From Butyricicoccus_A sp963588905 (GTDB lineage Bacteria > Bacillota > Clostridia > Oscillospirales > Butyricicoccaceae): a DNA stretch of 64,000 nucleotides. The notes under the pieces are model-generated. The model was given only the letters and a program-made list of their open reading frames with translations, had not been told where the DNA came from and ran no database searches. A program made the position numbers and the translations under genes. Where the stretch lies: the NCBI GenBank assembly GCA_963588905.1, contig CAVAJF010000005.1:1-64000 (forward strand), given 5' to 3'. Positions 1 through 7,570 of the stretch are shown piece after piece (the stretch's first letter is position 1; every line of letters begins with the position of its first letter).

Positions 1-2
1 CT

Positions 3-27
3 ACCACTCGTTGAACGAGTGGTTTTT
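3..27 (+). terminator. Rho-independent terminator of an upstream gene
   Basis: A 10-bp perfect stem (ACCACTCGTT / AACGAGTGGT) with a 1-nt centre is followed by five T residues. The gene it ends lies outside the window on the left. Confidence 0.75.
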
Positions 28-49
28 ATCATGCCTATTCGGCGCCAAA

Positions 50-86
50 AATAAAGCGGCAGCTGAAGTTTCAGCCGCCGCTTTTG
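50..86 (-). terminator. Terminator of threonine dehydratase
   Basis: Read on the minus strand, an imperfect GC-rich hairpin (AAAGCGGC paired with GCCGCTTT plus an inner GCTGAA/TTCAGC stem) is followed by a T-rich run. It lies 20-56 nt past the stop of the minus-strand gene ending at 106. Confidence 0.7.
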
Positions 87-105
87 TGTATGTGCGTATA
101 AAGTT

Positions 106-1317
106 TTATTCTGCGCCGACAGTGCAGGTATAGCCTGCGCTGACGATTGCCTGCTGCAAAGCCTGTCCCTGTTCCTTGCCGCCGACTTCACAAACGACAT
201 GTACGATAGCTTCGTTGATGTCGAGGTTTGCGTTGACGCGGTCGTGCTGGAACATGATGATGTTTGCGTTCTGCTCGGCAATGATGCCAGCCAGACGCTC
301 CAGAGAACCCGGTACATCCGGCATGACAATGTTGAACTTCATGTGACGGCAGCGGGTAACCAGACCCTTTTCTACGATACGATGAATAAAGCTTACATCG
401 ATATTACCGCCGGACAGGACGCAAGCGACCTTCTTACCGGAGAAATCACGCTTGCCAGCGAGCAGAGCGGCCAAAGAGGAAGCACCTGCCGGTTCTACCA
501 CCTGCTTGGTGCGCTCGAGCAGCAGCAGAATGGTTGCAGCGATGTCATCATCGGATACGGTTACCATGTCATCGACAAAGGCGTTGATGTGCTCCATGGT
601 CTTGGTGCCCGGGCACTTGACGGCAATGCCGTCTGCGATGGTGTGCACATAGTCGCTGGCAATGATGCCTTCCTGATGGAAGGAATTTGCGATTGCCGGT
701 GCGCCCTTTGCCTGCACGCCGATGACCTGAATGCGCGGGTTGATCTGCTTGACGCAAGCAGCCACGCCGGACAGCAGTCCGCCACCGCCTGCCGGAACCA
801 GAATGACGTCAACAGCCGGCTGATCGCGCAGAATCTCCATGCCGATGGTGCCCTGACCTGCCATAACGTCCTCATCATCAAACGGATGGATAAAGGTTGC
901 GCCGGTCTCTTCCACAATTTCCATTGCCTTGGCATAGGCATCGTCGTAGCAGGAGCCGGACAGGACAACGTTTGCACCGTAGCCCTTGGTTGCAGAAACC
1001 TTGGCGATCGGAGTAGAACGCGGCATACAAATGGTAGCCGGAATACCGATCTGTCTTGCGGCAAAAGCAACACCCTGTGCGTGGTTGCCTGCGGAAGAAG
1101 CGATGACGGATTTCAGTCCGCCTGCCTCGTACAGCTTCATAATCTTGTTGTAAGCGCCGCGCACCTTAAAGGAACCGGTCTTCTGCTGGTTCTCGCATTT
1201 CAGAAATACCTCTGCGCCGGTCATGCCGGAGAAGGTAGTCGAAGAGGAGAGCGGGATATTATGAACGACCGGCTGCAGACGCTGCGCAGCTTCGTCGATG
1301 TCTTTGATTGTAATCAT
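106..1317 (-). CDS. ilvA: Threonine ammonia-lyase (threonine dehydratase) with ACT domain
   Basis: A PLP-dependent enzyme that deaminates L-threonine (and serine) to 2-oxobutyrate (pyruvate) in the cytoplasm, feeding isoleucine synthesis or fermentative threonine breakdown. The 403-residue product has the PLP-lysine segment GSFKVRGA near residue 50, the phosphate-binding loop PAGGGGLLSG near 175, and a single C-terminal ACT-like domain from about residue 325. The length and single ACT-like domain fit the shorter catabolic/clostridial form better than the roughly 510-residue biosynthetic IlvA. The ATG start has an AGGAGG-type site a few bases upstream. It stands alone, divergent from the fumarase beta gene. 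Whether its role is biosynthetic or catabolic cannot be settled here, since no other isoleucine gene is nearby. Confidence 0.93.
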   Translation of the reverse strand: MITIKDIDEAAQRLQPVVHNIPLSSSTTFSGMTGAEVFLKCENQQKTGSFKVRGAYNKIMKLYEAGGLKSVIASSAGNHAQGVAFAARQIGIPATICMPRSTPIAKVSATKGYGANVVLSGSCYDDAYAKAMEIVEETGATFIHPFDDEDVMAGQGTIGMEILRDQPAVDVILVPAGGGGLLSGVAACVKQINPRIQVIGVQAKGAPAIANSFHQEGIIASDYVHTIADGIAVKCPGTKTMEHINAFVDDMVTVSDDDIAATILLLLERTKQVVEPAGASSLAALLAGKRDFSGKKVACVLSGGNIDVSFIHRIVEKGLVTRCRHMKFNIVMPDVPGSLERLAGIIAEQNANIIMFQHDRVNANLDINEAIVHVVCEVGGKEQGQALQQAIVSAGYTCTVGAE

Positions 1318-1400
1318 TGGTAATCATTTCCTCCTGTTTGCTTTCTATTTTGATTCCGTTTCATTGTATCATTCCTGTATAAGGAATTCAAGGGATTTAG

Positions 1401-1429
1401 TTGTATTTCAAAAACTTCCCTGTTATAAT
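1401..1429 (+). promoter_or_regulatory. Promoter of the fumarase beta gene
   Basis: TTGTAT (1401-1406), 17-nt spacer, TATAAT (1424-1429), about 38 nt before the ATG at 1467. This shows the gene is transcribed on its own. Confidence 0.7.
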
Positions 1430-1466
1430 GAAATAAGAATAAAATAACAGGAAATGAGGTTATTCG

Positions 1467-2030
1467 ATGGCACATTATGACTTGAAAACATCGCAGCTGC
1501 GCGATTACGTTGGAATACTCAAAGCGGGAGATACGGTATCTCTGACGGGTACTGTTTATACCGCGCGCGATGCGGCACATAAGAAAATTCTGGCTGCACT
1601 GGAAAATGGCGAGCAGGTACCGTTTGATATTCAGGACTCTGTAGTATATTATGCAGGCCCGACACCGGCAAAGCCGGGACAGGTCATCGGCTCCTGCGGT
1701 CCGACAACTTCCGGTCGTATGGATCCGTTCTCTCCGACTCTGATTGAAAAGGGTCAGGTATGCATGATTGGCAAGGGCGTGCGCAATCAGAAGGTGCATG
1801 ATGCGATGCAGAAATACGGTTGTGTCTATATGGTTGCCATCGGCGGCGCAGGTGCGGTGATTGCAGATTCTGTCAAGTCGTTGGAAGTCGTTGCCTATGA
1901 TGAACTGGGCTGTGAGTCGGTTAAGCGTCTGACGGTTGAAAATTTCCCAGCTATCGTATCCATGGATGCGCAGGGCGGCAGTCTGTATGCAACCGGTATT
2001 GCACAGTTCCGCACAGCGGACAAAGACTGA
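1467..2030 (+). CDS. Fumarate hydratase class I, beta subunit
   Basis: The beta (C-terminal) subunit of the oxygen-sensitive 4Fe-4S fumarase/tartrate dehydratase family, which interconverts fumarate and malate. The 187-residue product carries the family segments GDTVSLTG, YYAGPTPAKPG, GSCGPTTSGRMD (substrate-binding loop) and MIGKG, with the usual length for a stand-alone beta subunit. The iron-sulfur ligands normally lie in the alpha subunit, which is not next to it: upstream is the divergent threonine dehydratase and downstream the hydrogenase. It therefore needs an alpha partner encoded elsewhere. L-tartrate dehydratase beta is an alternative substrate assignment in the same family. Confidence 0.9.
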   Translation: MAHYDLKTSQLRDYVGILKAGDTVSLTGTVYTARDAAHKKILAALENGEQVPFDIQDSVVYYAGPTPAKPGQVIGSCGPTTSGRMDPFSPTLIEKGQVCMIGKGVRNQKVHDAMQKYGCVYMVAIGGAGAVIADSVKSLEVVAYDELGCESVKRLTVENFPAIVSMDAQGGSLYATGIAQFRTADKD

Positions 2031-2189
2031 TGAAATTTTGTCGGAAATTTCTGTAAAACTTGTGAAAATAGACATGGCCGATGGAATATCGCGGCAAGTT
2101 GATAAACAATGAATCAAAAAAATCAAAGTAATTGCTCAATGAAGGATTGAATAGCAAAAAGCATCTGACGAAAAGGGCGCAGGGCATGA

Positions 2190-2228
2190 TTGACAAGTAA
2201 CATTTGTTACGATACAATACATTTGTTA
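2190..2228 (+). promoter_or_regulatory. Hydrogenase promoter with repeated operator-like motif
   Basis: TTGACA (2190-2195), 17-nt spacer, TACAAT (2213-2218). The spacer contains the dyad TAACA-TT-TGTTA (2198-2209), and ACATTTGTTA occurs twice as a direct repeat (2200-2209 and 2219-2228), flanking the -10 box. A repressor bound here would block RNA polymerase. The motif loosely resembles redox-sensing Rex sites but is not a clean match. Confidence 0.7.
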
Positions 2229-2270
2229 AGAATAAAACAAGCTCGCATTTTGGGAAGAGGAGAGGCGTGC

Positions 2271-3698
2271 ATGAGAAGTTTTGAGACCGACGTCCAAAAA
2301 ATCAAATATAAAGTACTTCGTGCAGTGGCGGAACACGCGCTGAACGAAAAAATGGAAGATGTATACTATTCCGTTCCGCTTGAGGTTATTCCGGGCAGAA
2401 AGCCGACCATGCGCTGCTGTATTTATAAAGAGCGCGCGATTGTTGGTGAGCGCGTGCACACAGCACTTGGCGGAGATCGCGGCGACAACGTGATTCAGGT
2501 CATTGACATCGCCTGTGACGAATGTCCGGTAGACCGTTACACCGTCAGCAACGCCTGTCGCGGATGTCTGGCACATCGCTGCATGAAGGCCTGTCCAAAG
2601 GGCGCAATCAGCAGAACCAAATCCGGCAAGATGGAAATTGATCCGGAAAAGTGCATTCACTGCGGACGCTGCGCGAAGGCCTGTCCATACGAAGCAATTA
2701 CTGAGAACGTTCGTCCGTGTGAGCGTGCCTGCAAGGTCGGCGCCATCAAGATGAATGACTTACAGAAGGCAGAAATCAATTATGATAAGTGCATCAGCTG
2801 CGGTGCCTGCGTGTTCCAGTGTCCGTTTGGTGCAGTGGTAGACAATTCTTCCATTGTCGATGCAATTAAGCTGCTTCAGCAGGCGGATCATCGCGGCTAC
2901 TACACCGTGGCGATTGTCGCTCCGGCGATTGCTTCGCAGTTCAAGGGTGTCAAGCTGGGGCAGGTCAAACAGGCACTGCGCAACTTGGGATTCCATGATG
3001 TTGTCGAAGCAGCACTCGGTGCCGATATGGTTGCAAAGAAAGAGTCTAAGGAGTTGGCGGAAAAGGGCTTCCTGACCTCTTCGTGCTGTCCTGCCTTTGT
3101 CAGCTATATCAAGAAGCACATGCCGGAAATGGCGGAGCATATTTCGCACAACCTGTCTCCGATGGCGGAACTTGGCAAGTACATCAAGGAAAACAGCGCA
3201 TGGCCGGTAAAGACTGTGTTTATTGGTCCATGTACCGCGAAAAAAGAAGAGCAAAAGCTGGAGCATGTCCGCCCGTGGGTAGATTGCGTGCTGACCTTTG
3301 AGGAAATGGTCGCACTGCTGGATGCAGCGGACTGTGCACCGGAGGATCAGGGCGAATTGCCGGTAAACGACGCGTCGTATTTTGGCCGTATTTTTGCTCG
3401 TTCCGGCGGTTTGACCGAAGCGGTTGTCGAGAGCATCAAGGAGCAGGAGATTGACTTTGAGCCGAAGGCCGCAGTTTGCAGCGGCATCGAACAGTGCAAG
3501 GTCGCTTTGCTCAAGGCGAAAATGGGCAAGCTGGCGGAGAACTTTATCGAAGGCATGGCGTGTGAGGGCGGCTGCGTCAATGGCGCCGGTGCAATCAGCC
3601 ATCTGCCGACGGATAAGCGCTCGGTAGATACCTTTGCAAAGACAAGCTCGAAGGACGGCGTCAATATGTCGGTCGGCAGCTACGAGACCAAATTCTAA
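2271..3698 (+). CDS. [FeFe]-hydrogenase, monomeric, group-B-like
   Basis: A cytoplasmic [FeFe]-hydrogenase that reduces protons or oxidises H2, probably with ferredoxin. The 475-residue protein has an N-terminal cysteine-rich domain with several 4Fe-4S motifs (CRGCLAHRCMKACP near 100, CIHCGRCAKACP near 127, CISCGACVFQCP near 174). The H-cluster domain follows with L1 TSSCCPAF near 270, L2 GPCTAKK near 318 and L3 MACEGGCVNGAG near 429. The L1 and L2 variants differ from the classic TSCCPAW/MPCxxKK of group A, which points to group B. I chose the ATG at 2271 because a strong GAGGAGAGG site precedes it; a longer frame from 2190 would begin inside the promoter. It is monocistronic, ended by a hairpin at 3711. 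The maturases HydE/F/G are not in this window. Confidence 0.9.
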   Translation: MRSFETDVQKIKYKVLRAVAEHALNEKMEDVYYSVPLEVIPGRKPTMRCCIYKERAIVGERVHTALGGDRGDNVIQVIDIACDECPVDRYTVSNACRGCLAHRCMKACPKGAISRTKSGKMEIDPEKCIHCGRCAKACPYEAITENVRPCERACKVGAIKMNDLQKAEINYDKCISCGACVFQCPFGAVVDNSSIVDAIKLLQQADHRGYYTVAIVAPAIASQFKGVKLGQVKQALRNLGFHDVVEAALGADMVAKKESKELAEKGFLTSSCCPAFVSYIKKHMPEMAEHISHNLSPMAELGKYIKENSAWPVKTVFIGPCTAKKEEQKLEHVRPWVDCVLTFEEMVALLDAADCAPEDQGELPVNDASYFGRIFARSGGLTEAVVESIKEQEIDFEPKAAVCSGIEQCKVALLKAKMGKLAENFIEGMACEGGCVNGAGAISHLPTDKRSVDTFAKTSSKDGVNMSVGSYETKF

Positions 3699-3710
3699 TA
3701 GACAAAAGCG

Positions 3711-3746
3711 AAACACCAGAGACAGATTTTGTTTCTGGTGTTTTTT
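3711..3746 (+). terminator. Terminator after the hydrogenase
   Basis: Stem AAACACCAGA / TCTGGTGTTT with a run of six T residues. Confidence 0.85.
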
Positions 3747-3798
3747 CTATGTCTTGACGCATAAGATGGGAAAGACTATATAAAGGGAGGCGTGTGAT

Positions 3799-4353
3799 AT
3801 GCCGACTGTTTTTCTCAGCCCATCTACGCAGGAATATAATGCGTATTATGACGGCATGGGCAGCGAAGAATATTATATGAATCGAATTGCAGATGCCATG
3901 GTGCCGGATTTGGAGGCGTCCGGCATTACGGTTTTGCGCAACAGCACGAGCGATACCGCCGTGACCAGTGCGCAGAAATCCAATGCGGGAAACGCAGAGT
4001 TTCATCTGGCAATTCATTCCAATGCCGCACCGGAGAACCTTGCGGGGACTCTGCGCGGTACAGATGTCTATTATTACACCGGCAGTGAACAGGGCAGACG
4101 AGCGGCGGATATTTTTGCCAATAATTTTAGCCTCATTTCTCCGACGCCGCAGCTGGTCGATGTCATTCCGACGACCAATTTGGCAGAGCTTCGCCGCACC
4201 GCTGCACCAGCTATTCTCATTGAGATCGCATACCATGATAATCCAGACGATGCGAACTGGATTCGAGCCAATATTCGGGACATTGCGCGCAATCTGTCGG
4301 TATCCACGGCAGATTATTTCGGTGTGCCGTTTCGCCAGGCGGTGAGCGGGTGA
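3799..4353 (+). CDS. N-acetylmuramoyl-L-alanine amidase, Amidase_3 family
   Basis: A small 184-residue protein of the zinc amidase family that cleaves the bond between MurNAc and the stem peptide. Visible family marks are SEEYYMN (metal-binding Glu region, near residue 22), HLAIHSNAAP (metal His, near 68) and ILIEIAYHDN (catalytic Glu, near 137). The first metal His, usually in a GHGG motif after strand 1, is replaced here by SPSTQEYN. There is no signal peptide, so it is cytoplasmic or exported by another route. It overlaps the next gene by 4 nt (GTGA), so the amidase, deacetylase and PRC-barrel genes form an operon. A sporulation or cell-wall remodelling role is inferred from those neighbours. 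Confidence 0.85.
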   Translation: MPTVFLSPSTQEYNAYYDGMGSEEYYMNRIADAMVPDLEASGITVLRNSTSDTAVTSAQKSNAGNAEFHLAIHSNAAPENLAGTLRGTDVYYYTGSEQGRRAADIFANNFSLISPTPQLVDVIPTTNLAELRRTAAPAILIEIAYHDNPDDANWIRANIRDIARNLSVSTADYFGVPFRQAVSG

Positions 4354-5234
4354 ATGTTCGCTGGATGATTGTGCAGGGGCGAACCGTGTTTACCGCAGGC
4401 ATTGTGCTTGCGGCACTGCTGTTTGCGGGCGGGTGCCTGTTTTCTCATCAAGTGTCTGTGTCCGCCGATCAGCCGGTTGTATTGTTGCCGACAGCGATGT
4501 ATCACAGCGTGACCGATGAGGGAGAGTCACCGGCACAGTATGTCATTTCGCCATCTATGCTCGAGCGCGATCTGCAATATCTTCAAGCACACGGGCGGGA
4601 GACGATTACCATTCATGATTTGCTTGCGTATGTGAAACACGGCACAGAATTGCCGGAAAAGCCGGTATTGTTGACGTTTGATGACGGCTATTATAACAAT
4701 TATAAATACGCCTATCCGCTGCTCAAACGATACGGGATGCAGGCAGTGCTGTCGCCGGTTGGCAGTTTGACTGAGCAGTTTTCTCAGACCGACGATACGG
4801 AACATGAGGTTTGGTCGTACTGCACCGGGCAGGAGCTCAAGGAAATGGCGGATTCCGGTGTGATCGAGATACAAAATCATTCGTATGATTTTCATGAGCT
4901 CAAGCCGCGCAAGGGGTGTCTGCGCATGGCGGGAGAGACCGAAGCCGCGTATCGCCAGTACTTTTTGTCCGATACGCAGCAGGCGCAGGATTTGTTTGTG
5001 TCGATAGGCATTGCGGCGCCCGTGTGCTACACGTACCCATACGGCGCAGTCAATGCCGAAACGGCGGCACTGACAGAAGTATACGGATTTCCGGTCACTT
5101 TGAGCTGTGAAGAAGGTGTGACGGCAATTACGCGTGATACTGCGTGTCTGAGAGGCATTCGGCGCAACAATCGAGACGGCAGGCTGACCAGTGAACAGTT
5201 TTGGGATGCCCTGCTCGCAAAAACGGAGGGGTGA
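4350..5234 (+). CDS. Polysaccharide deacetylase, membrane-anchored
   Basis: A NodB-homology carbohydrate esterase, expected to remove N-acetyl groups from peptidoglycan or a related glycan outside the membrane. The 294-residue protein has an N-terminal hydrophobic segment (about residues 12-28) ending in a cysteine-containing GGCLF stretch, so it may be an anchored or lipid-modified protein. It carries MYHSVTD near 50, the metal-binding motif LLTFDDGYYNN near 108, QNHSYDFH near 176 and TYPYGAVN near 229. The start is GTG at 4350, overlapping the TGA of the amidase, which indicates translational coupling. Substrate not established. Confidence 0.88.
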   Translation: MNVRWMIVQGRTVFTAGIVLAALLFAGGCLFSHQVSVSADQPVVLLPTAMYHSVTDEGESPAQYVISPSMLERDLQYLQAHGRETITIHDLLAYVKHGTELPEKPVLLTFDDGYYNNYKYAYPLLKRYGMQAVLSPVGSLTEQFSQTDDTEHEVWSYCTGQELKEMADSGVIEIQNHSYDFHELKPRKGCLRMAGETEAAYRQYFLSDTQQAQDLFVSIGIAAPVCYTYPYGAVNAETAALTEVYGFPVTLSCEEGVTAITRDTACLRGIRRNNRDGRLTSEQFWDALLAKTEG

Positions 5235-5236
5235 CG

Positions 5237-5527
5237 ATGGGATGCAAGGATCAAAACGGCTGCCGCATCGCGGATCTGCGCTGCAAAGAGGTGATTAGCA
5301 TCAGCGATGGCAGTCGTCTCGGCTACGTCAGCGATGTGGAGATTGACACGTGCACCGGCAGGCTGTCAGCGATTGTCGTACCGGCCAAAAATAATTTGGC
5401 GTTTTGGAACCGAAAACAGGACTATGTGATCCCGTGGGAGGCGATTCGCCGCATCGGTGATGACATTATTTTGACCAGCTTTTGTGCCAATGCACCGGAG
5501 TGGTCGGGAAATGCAAAAGAATTTTGA
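5237..5527 (+). CDS. YlmC/YmxH family PRC-barrel sporulation-type protein
   Basis: A 96-residue PRC-barrel protein of the YlmC/YmxH family found in spore formers; its molecular job is unknown. It shows the typical order ADLRCKEVISISDGSRLGYV, then a strand rich in IVVPA, then YVIPWEAIRRIGDDIIL. The ATG at 5237 is preceded by GGAGGGG, and the upstream stop TGA (5232-5234) lies just before it, so it is the third gene of the amidase operon. A longer reading from 5201 would start inside the deacetylase gene and is not favoured. Confidence 0.85.
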   Translation: MGCKDQNGCRIADLRCKEVISISDGSRLGYVSDVEIDTCTGRLSAIVVPAKNNLAFWNRKQDYVIPWEAIRRIGDDIILTSFCANAPEWSGNAKEF

Positions 5528-5546
5528 AAAAACGCGAAAATTTTTC

Positions 5547-5575
5547 TTGCGTTTGGCACAACGGTATGTTACAAT
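5547..5575 (+). promoter_or_regulatory. Promoter of rpsB
   Basis: TTGCGT (5547-5552), 17-nt spacer, TACAAT (5570-5575). The transcript would have a leader of about 110 nt before rpsB, which contains a short CCCTG/CAGGG hairpin. Ribosomal protein S2 leaders are often autoregulatory, but I cannot match this one to a described motif. Confidence 0.7.
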
Positions 5576-5692
5576 CTTCAAGTATGGAAAATACGCACAC
5601 ATCGCGTAAGCGGCGTGGTGCCCTGTGGCATAGACGCAGGGTCGCTGCCAAATGGAACGATGTGGAGGAAACAACTTTAGGAGGATATTTCA

Positions 5693-6418
5693 ATGTCTGT
5701 AATTTCTATGAAGCAGCTGCTGGAAGCTGGCGTACACTTTGGTCATCAGACCAGAAGATGGAACCCGAAAATGGCTCAGTACATTTTCACCGAGAGAAAC
5801 GGTATCTACATTATCGATCTGCAGAAGACCGTAAAGAAGCTGGAGGAGGCTTACTTCTTCGTTCGTGATACCGCTGCTGCTGGCGAGTCCATTCTGTTCG
5901 TTGGTACCAAGAAGCAGGCTCAGGACGCTATCCGTGAGGAAGCTGAGCGCGCTGGCATGTTCTATGTAAACGCAAGATGGCTGGGCGGTATGCTGACCAA
6001 CTTCACCACCATGCGTACCCGTATCGCTCGTCTGAACCAGCTGAAGAAGATGCAGGAAGACGGCACCTTCGATCTGCTGCCGAAGAAGGAAGTTATCAAG
6101 CTGCAGCTGGAGATCGCTAAGCTGGAGAAGTACCTGGGCGGCGTAAAGGACATGAAGAAGCTGCCGGGCGCTATGTTCGTTGTAGATCCGCGCAAGGAGA
6201 AGAACGCAATCGCTGAGGCTCGCAAGCTGAAGATTCCGGTAGTTGCTATCGTTGATACCAACTGTGATCCGGACGAAGTTGATTACGTAATCCCGGGCAA
6301 CGATGACGCAATCCGCGCTATTAAGCTGATCTCTGCTACCATGGCTAACGCTGTACTGGAAGGCAAGCAGGGCGAGCAGCTGGCATCTGAGGAAGCTGAA
6401 GAGAAGGCTGCTGAGTAA
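5693..6418 (+). CDS. rpsB: 30S ribosomal protein S2
   Basis: Component of the small ribosomal subunit. The 241-residue product opens with the signature SMKQLLEAGVHFGHQTRRWNP and contains FVGTKKQAQ, ARWLGGMLTNF and the conserved end segment NDDAIRAIKLI. Codon use is strongly biased to a few optimal codons (GCT, CTG, AAG), as expected for a very highly expressed gene. A perfect AGGAGGA site precedes the ATG. It is followed by an intrinsic terminator and then tsf, the classic rpsB-tsf pair. Confidence 0.98.
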   Translation: MSVISMKQLLEAGVHFGHQTRRWNPKMAQYIFTERNGIYIIDLQKTVKKLEEAYFFVRDTAAAGESILFVGTKKQAQDAIREEAERAGMFYVNARWLGGMLTNFTTMRTRIARLNQLKKMQEDGTFDLLPKKEVIKLQLEIAKLEKYLGGVKDMKKLPGAMFVVDPRKEKNAIAEARKLKIPVVAIVDTNCDPDEVDYVIPGNDDAIRAIKLISATMANAVLEGKQGEQLASEEAEEKAAE

Positions 6419-6440
6419 TCTCTGATACAAAGCAAAAAGA

Positions 6441-6476
6441 AAAAGCCCGCCGCGTTGTTTCGGGCGGGCTTTTTTC
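6441..6476 (+). terminator. Terminator between rpsB and tsf
   Basis: GC-rich stem AAGCCCGCC / GGCGGGCTT followed by T6. It probably lets only part of the transcripts continue into tsf, whose site begins about 25 nt later. Confidence 0.85.
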
Positions 6477-6515
6477 ACAAAAACGGAACGATTATATCTA
6501 GGAGGAATTTACACC

Positions 6516-7448
6516 ATGGCATTTTCTGCAAAGGATGTAAAGGCACTGCGCGAGCAGACCAATGTTGGTATGATGGATTGTAAGAAGGCACTGACCGAAG
6601 CGGACGGTGACTTCGACAAGGCAATTGAGATCCTGCGTGAGAAGGGTCTGGCTAAGGCTGCTAAGAAGGCTAGCCGCGTTGCTGCTGAGGGTATCGTAAG
6701 CATCGAGATCTGCGACAAGTGCGGCGCTGCTGCAATCGTAGAGGTTAACTCTGAGACCGACTTCGTTGCAAAGAACGCTGACTTCCAGAAGTTTGCTTCT
6801 GATATTGCTAAGGTTGTCATCGCTGAGAACCCGGCTGATCTGGACGCTCTGAAGGCTGCTAAGATGGGCGACGTAACCGTTGAGGCTGCTCTGCAGGAGA
6901 AGGTTCTGACCATCGGTGAGAATCTGCAGATCCGTCGCTTCGAGCGTTACGACGAGAGCACCGTAAACGTTGGCTACACCCATATGGGCGGCGTTATCGG
7001 CGTTCTGGTTGGTCTGGAAGTTTCCGACAACCTGAAGGGCAACCCGGCAGTTATCGAGCTGGGCAAGGACATCGGCATGCAGGCTGCTGCTATGCGTCCG
7101 CTGTTCATGGACAAGTCTGACGTTGACCAGGCTACTCTGGACAAGGAGAAGGAAATCCTGCTCATCCAGGCTACCGAGGAGAACAAGACCGCTGCTAAGC
7201 CGAAGCCGCAGCAGATCATCGAGAAGATGGTTATGGGTCGTATCGGCAAGTACTACGAGGAGAACTGCCTCCTGCAGCAGGCTTTCGTAAAGGAGAACAA
7301 GGTTTCCGTAGAGAAGCACATCGCTGCTGTTGCTAAGGAACTGGGCGGCTCCATCAAGCTGGTTAAGTACACTCGCTACGAGAAGGGCGAGGGCATCGAG
7401 AAGAAGCAGGACGACTTCGCAGCAGAAGTTGCTTCCATGGCTAAGTAA
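6516..7448 (+). CDS. tsf: Translation elongation factor Ts
   Basis: Guanine nucleotide exchange factor that regenerates EF-Tu-GTP. The 310-residue protein has the N-terminal UBA-like motif VKALREQTNVGMMDCKKAL and the core segment EVNSETDFVAKN near residue 82. Its codon bias is as strong as in rpsB. The start has a perfect AGGAGG. No separate strong promoter was seen in the 97-nt gap, so it is probably expressed by readthrough of the rpsB terminator. Confidence 0.98.
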   Translation: MAFSAKDVKALREQTNVGMMDCKKALTEADGDFDKAIEILREKGLAKAAKKASRVAAEGIVSIEICDKCGAAAIVEVNSETDFVAKNADFQKFASDIAKVVIAENPADLDALKAAKMGDVTVEAALQEKVLTIGENLQIRRFERYDESTVNVGYTHMGGVIGVLVGLEVSDNLKGNPAVIELGKDIGMQAAAMRPLFMDKSDVDQATLDKEKEILLIQATEENKTAAKPKPQQIIEKMVMGRIGKYYEENCLLQQAFVKENKVSVEKHIAAVAKELGGSIKLVKYTRYEKGEGIEKKQDDFAAEVASMAK

Positions 7449-7469
7449 TCTCAATACAGCGTCATTTTT

Positions 7470-7498
7470 CAGCCCCTGCTTTGGGCAGGGGCTGTCTT
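7470..7498 (+). terminator. Terminator after tsf
   Basis: Stem AGCCCCTGC / GCAGGGGCT followed by a T-rich tail. Confidence 0.8.
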
Positions 7499-7570
7499 TC
7501 AACAAAAACAATTTACTCAGTTGCGGTTTAATCTACTAAAGTATATGCTGAGTGAGAGAGGAGAACGACA

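Noticed and set aside
199..1323. 374-residue plus-strand frame opposite threonine dehydratase
   Set aside because: Antisense shadow; the minus-strand product is a full, well-conserved enzyme.
2760..3716. 318-residue minus-strand frame opposite the hydrogenase
   Set aside because: Shadow frame; no domain and no start signal.
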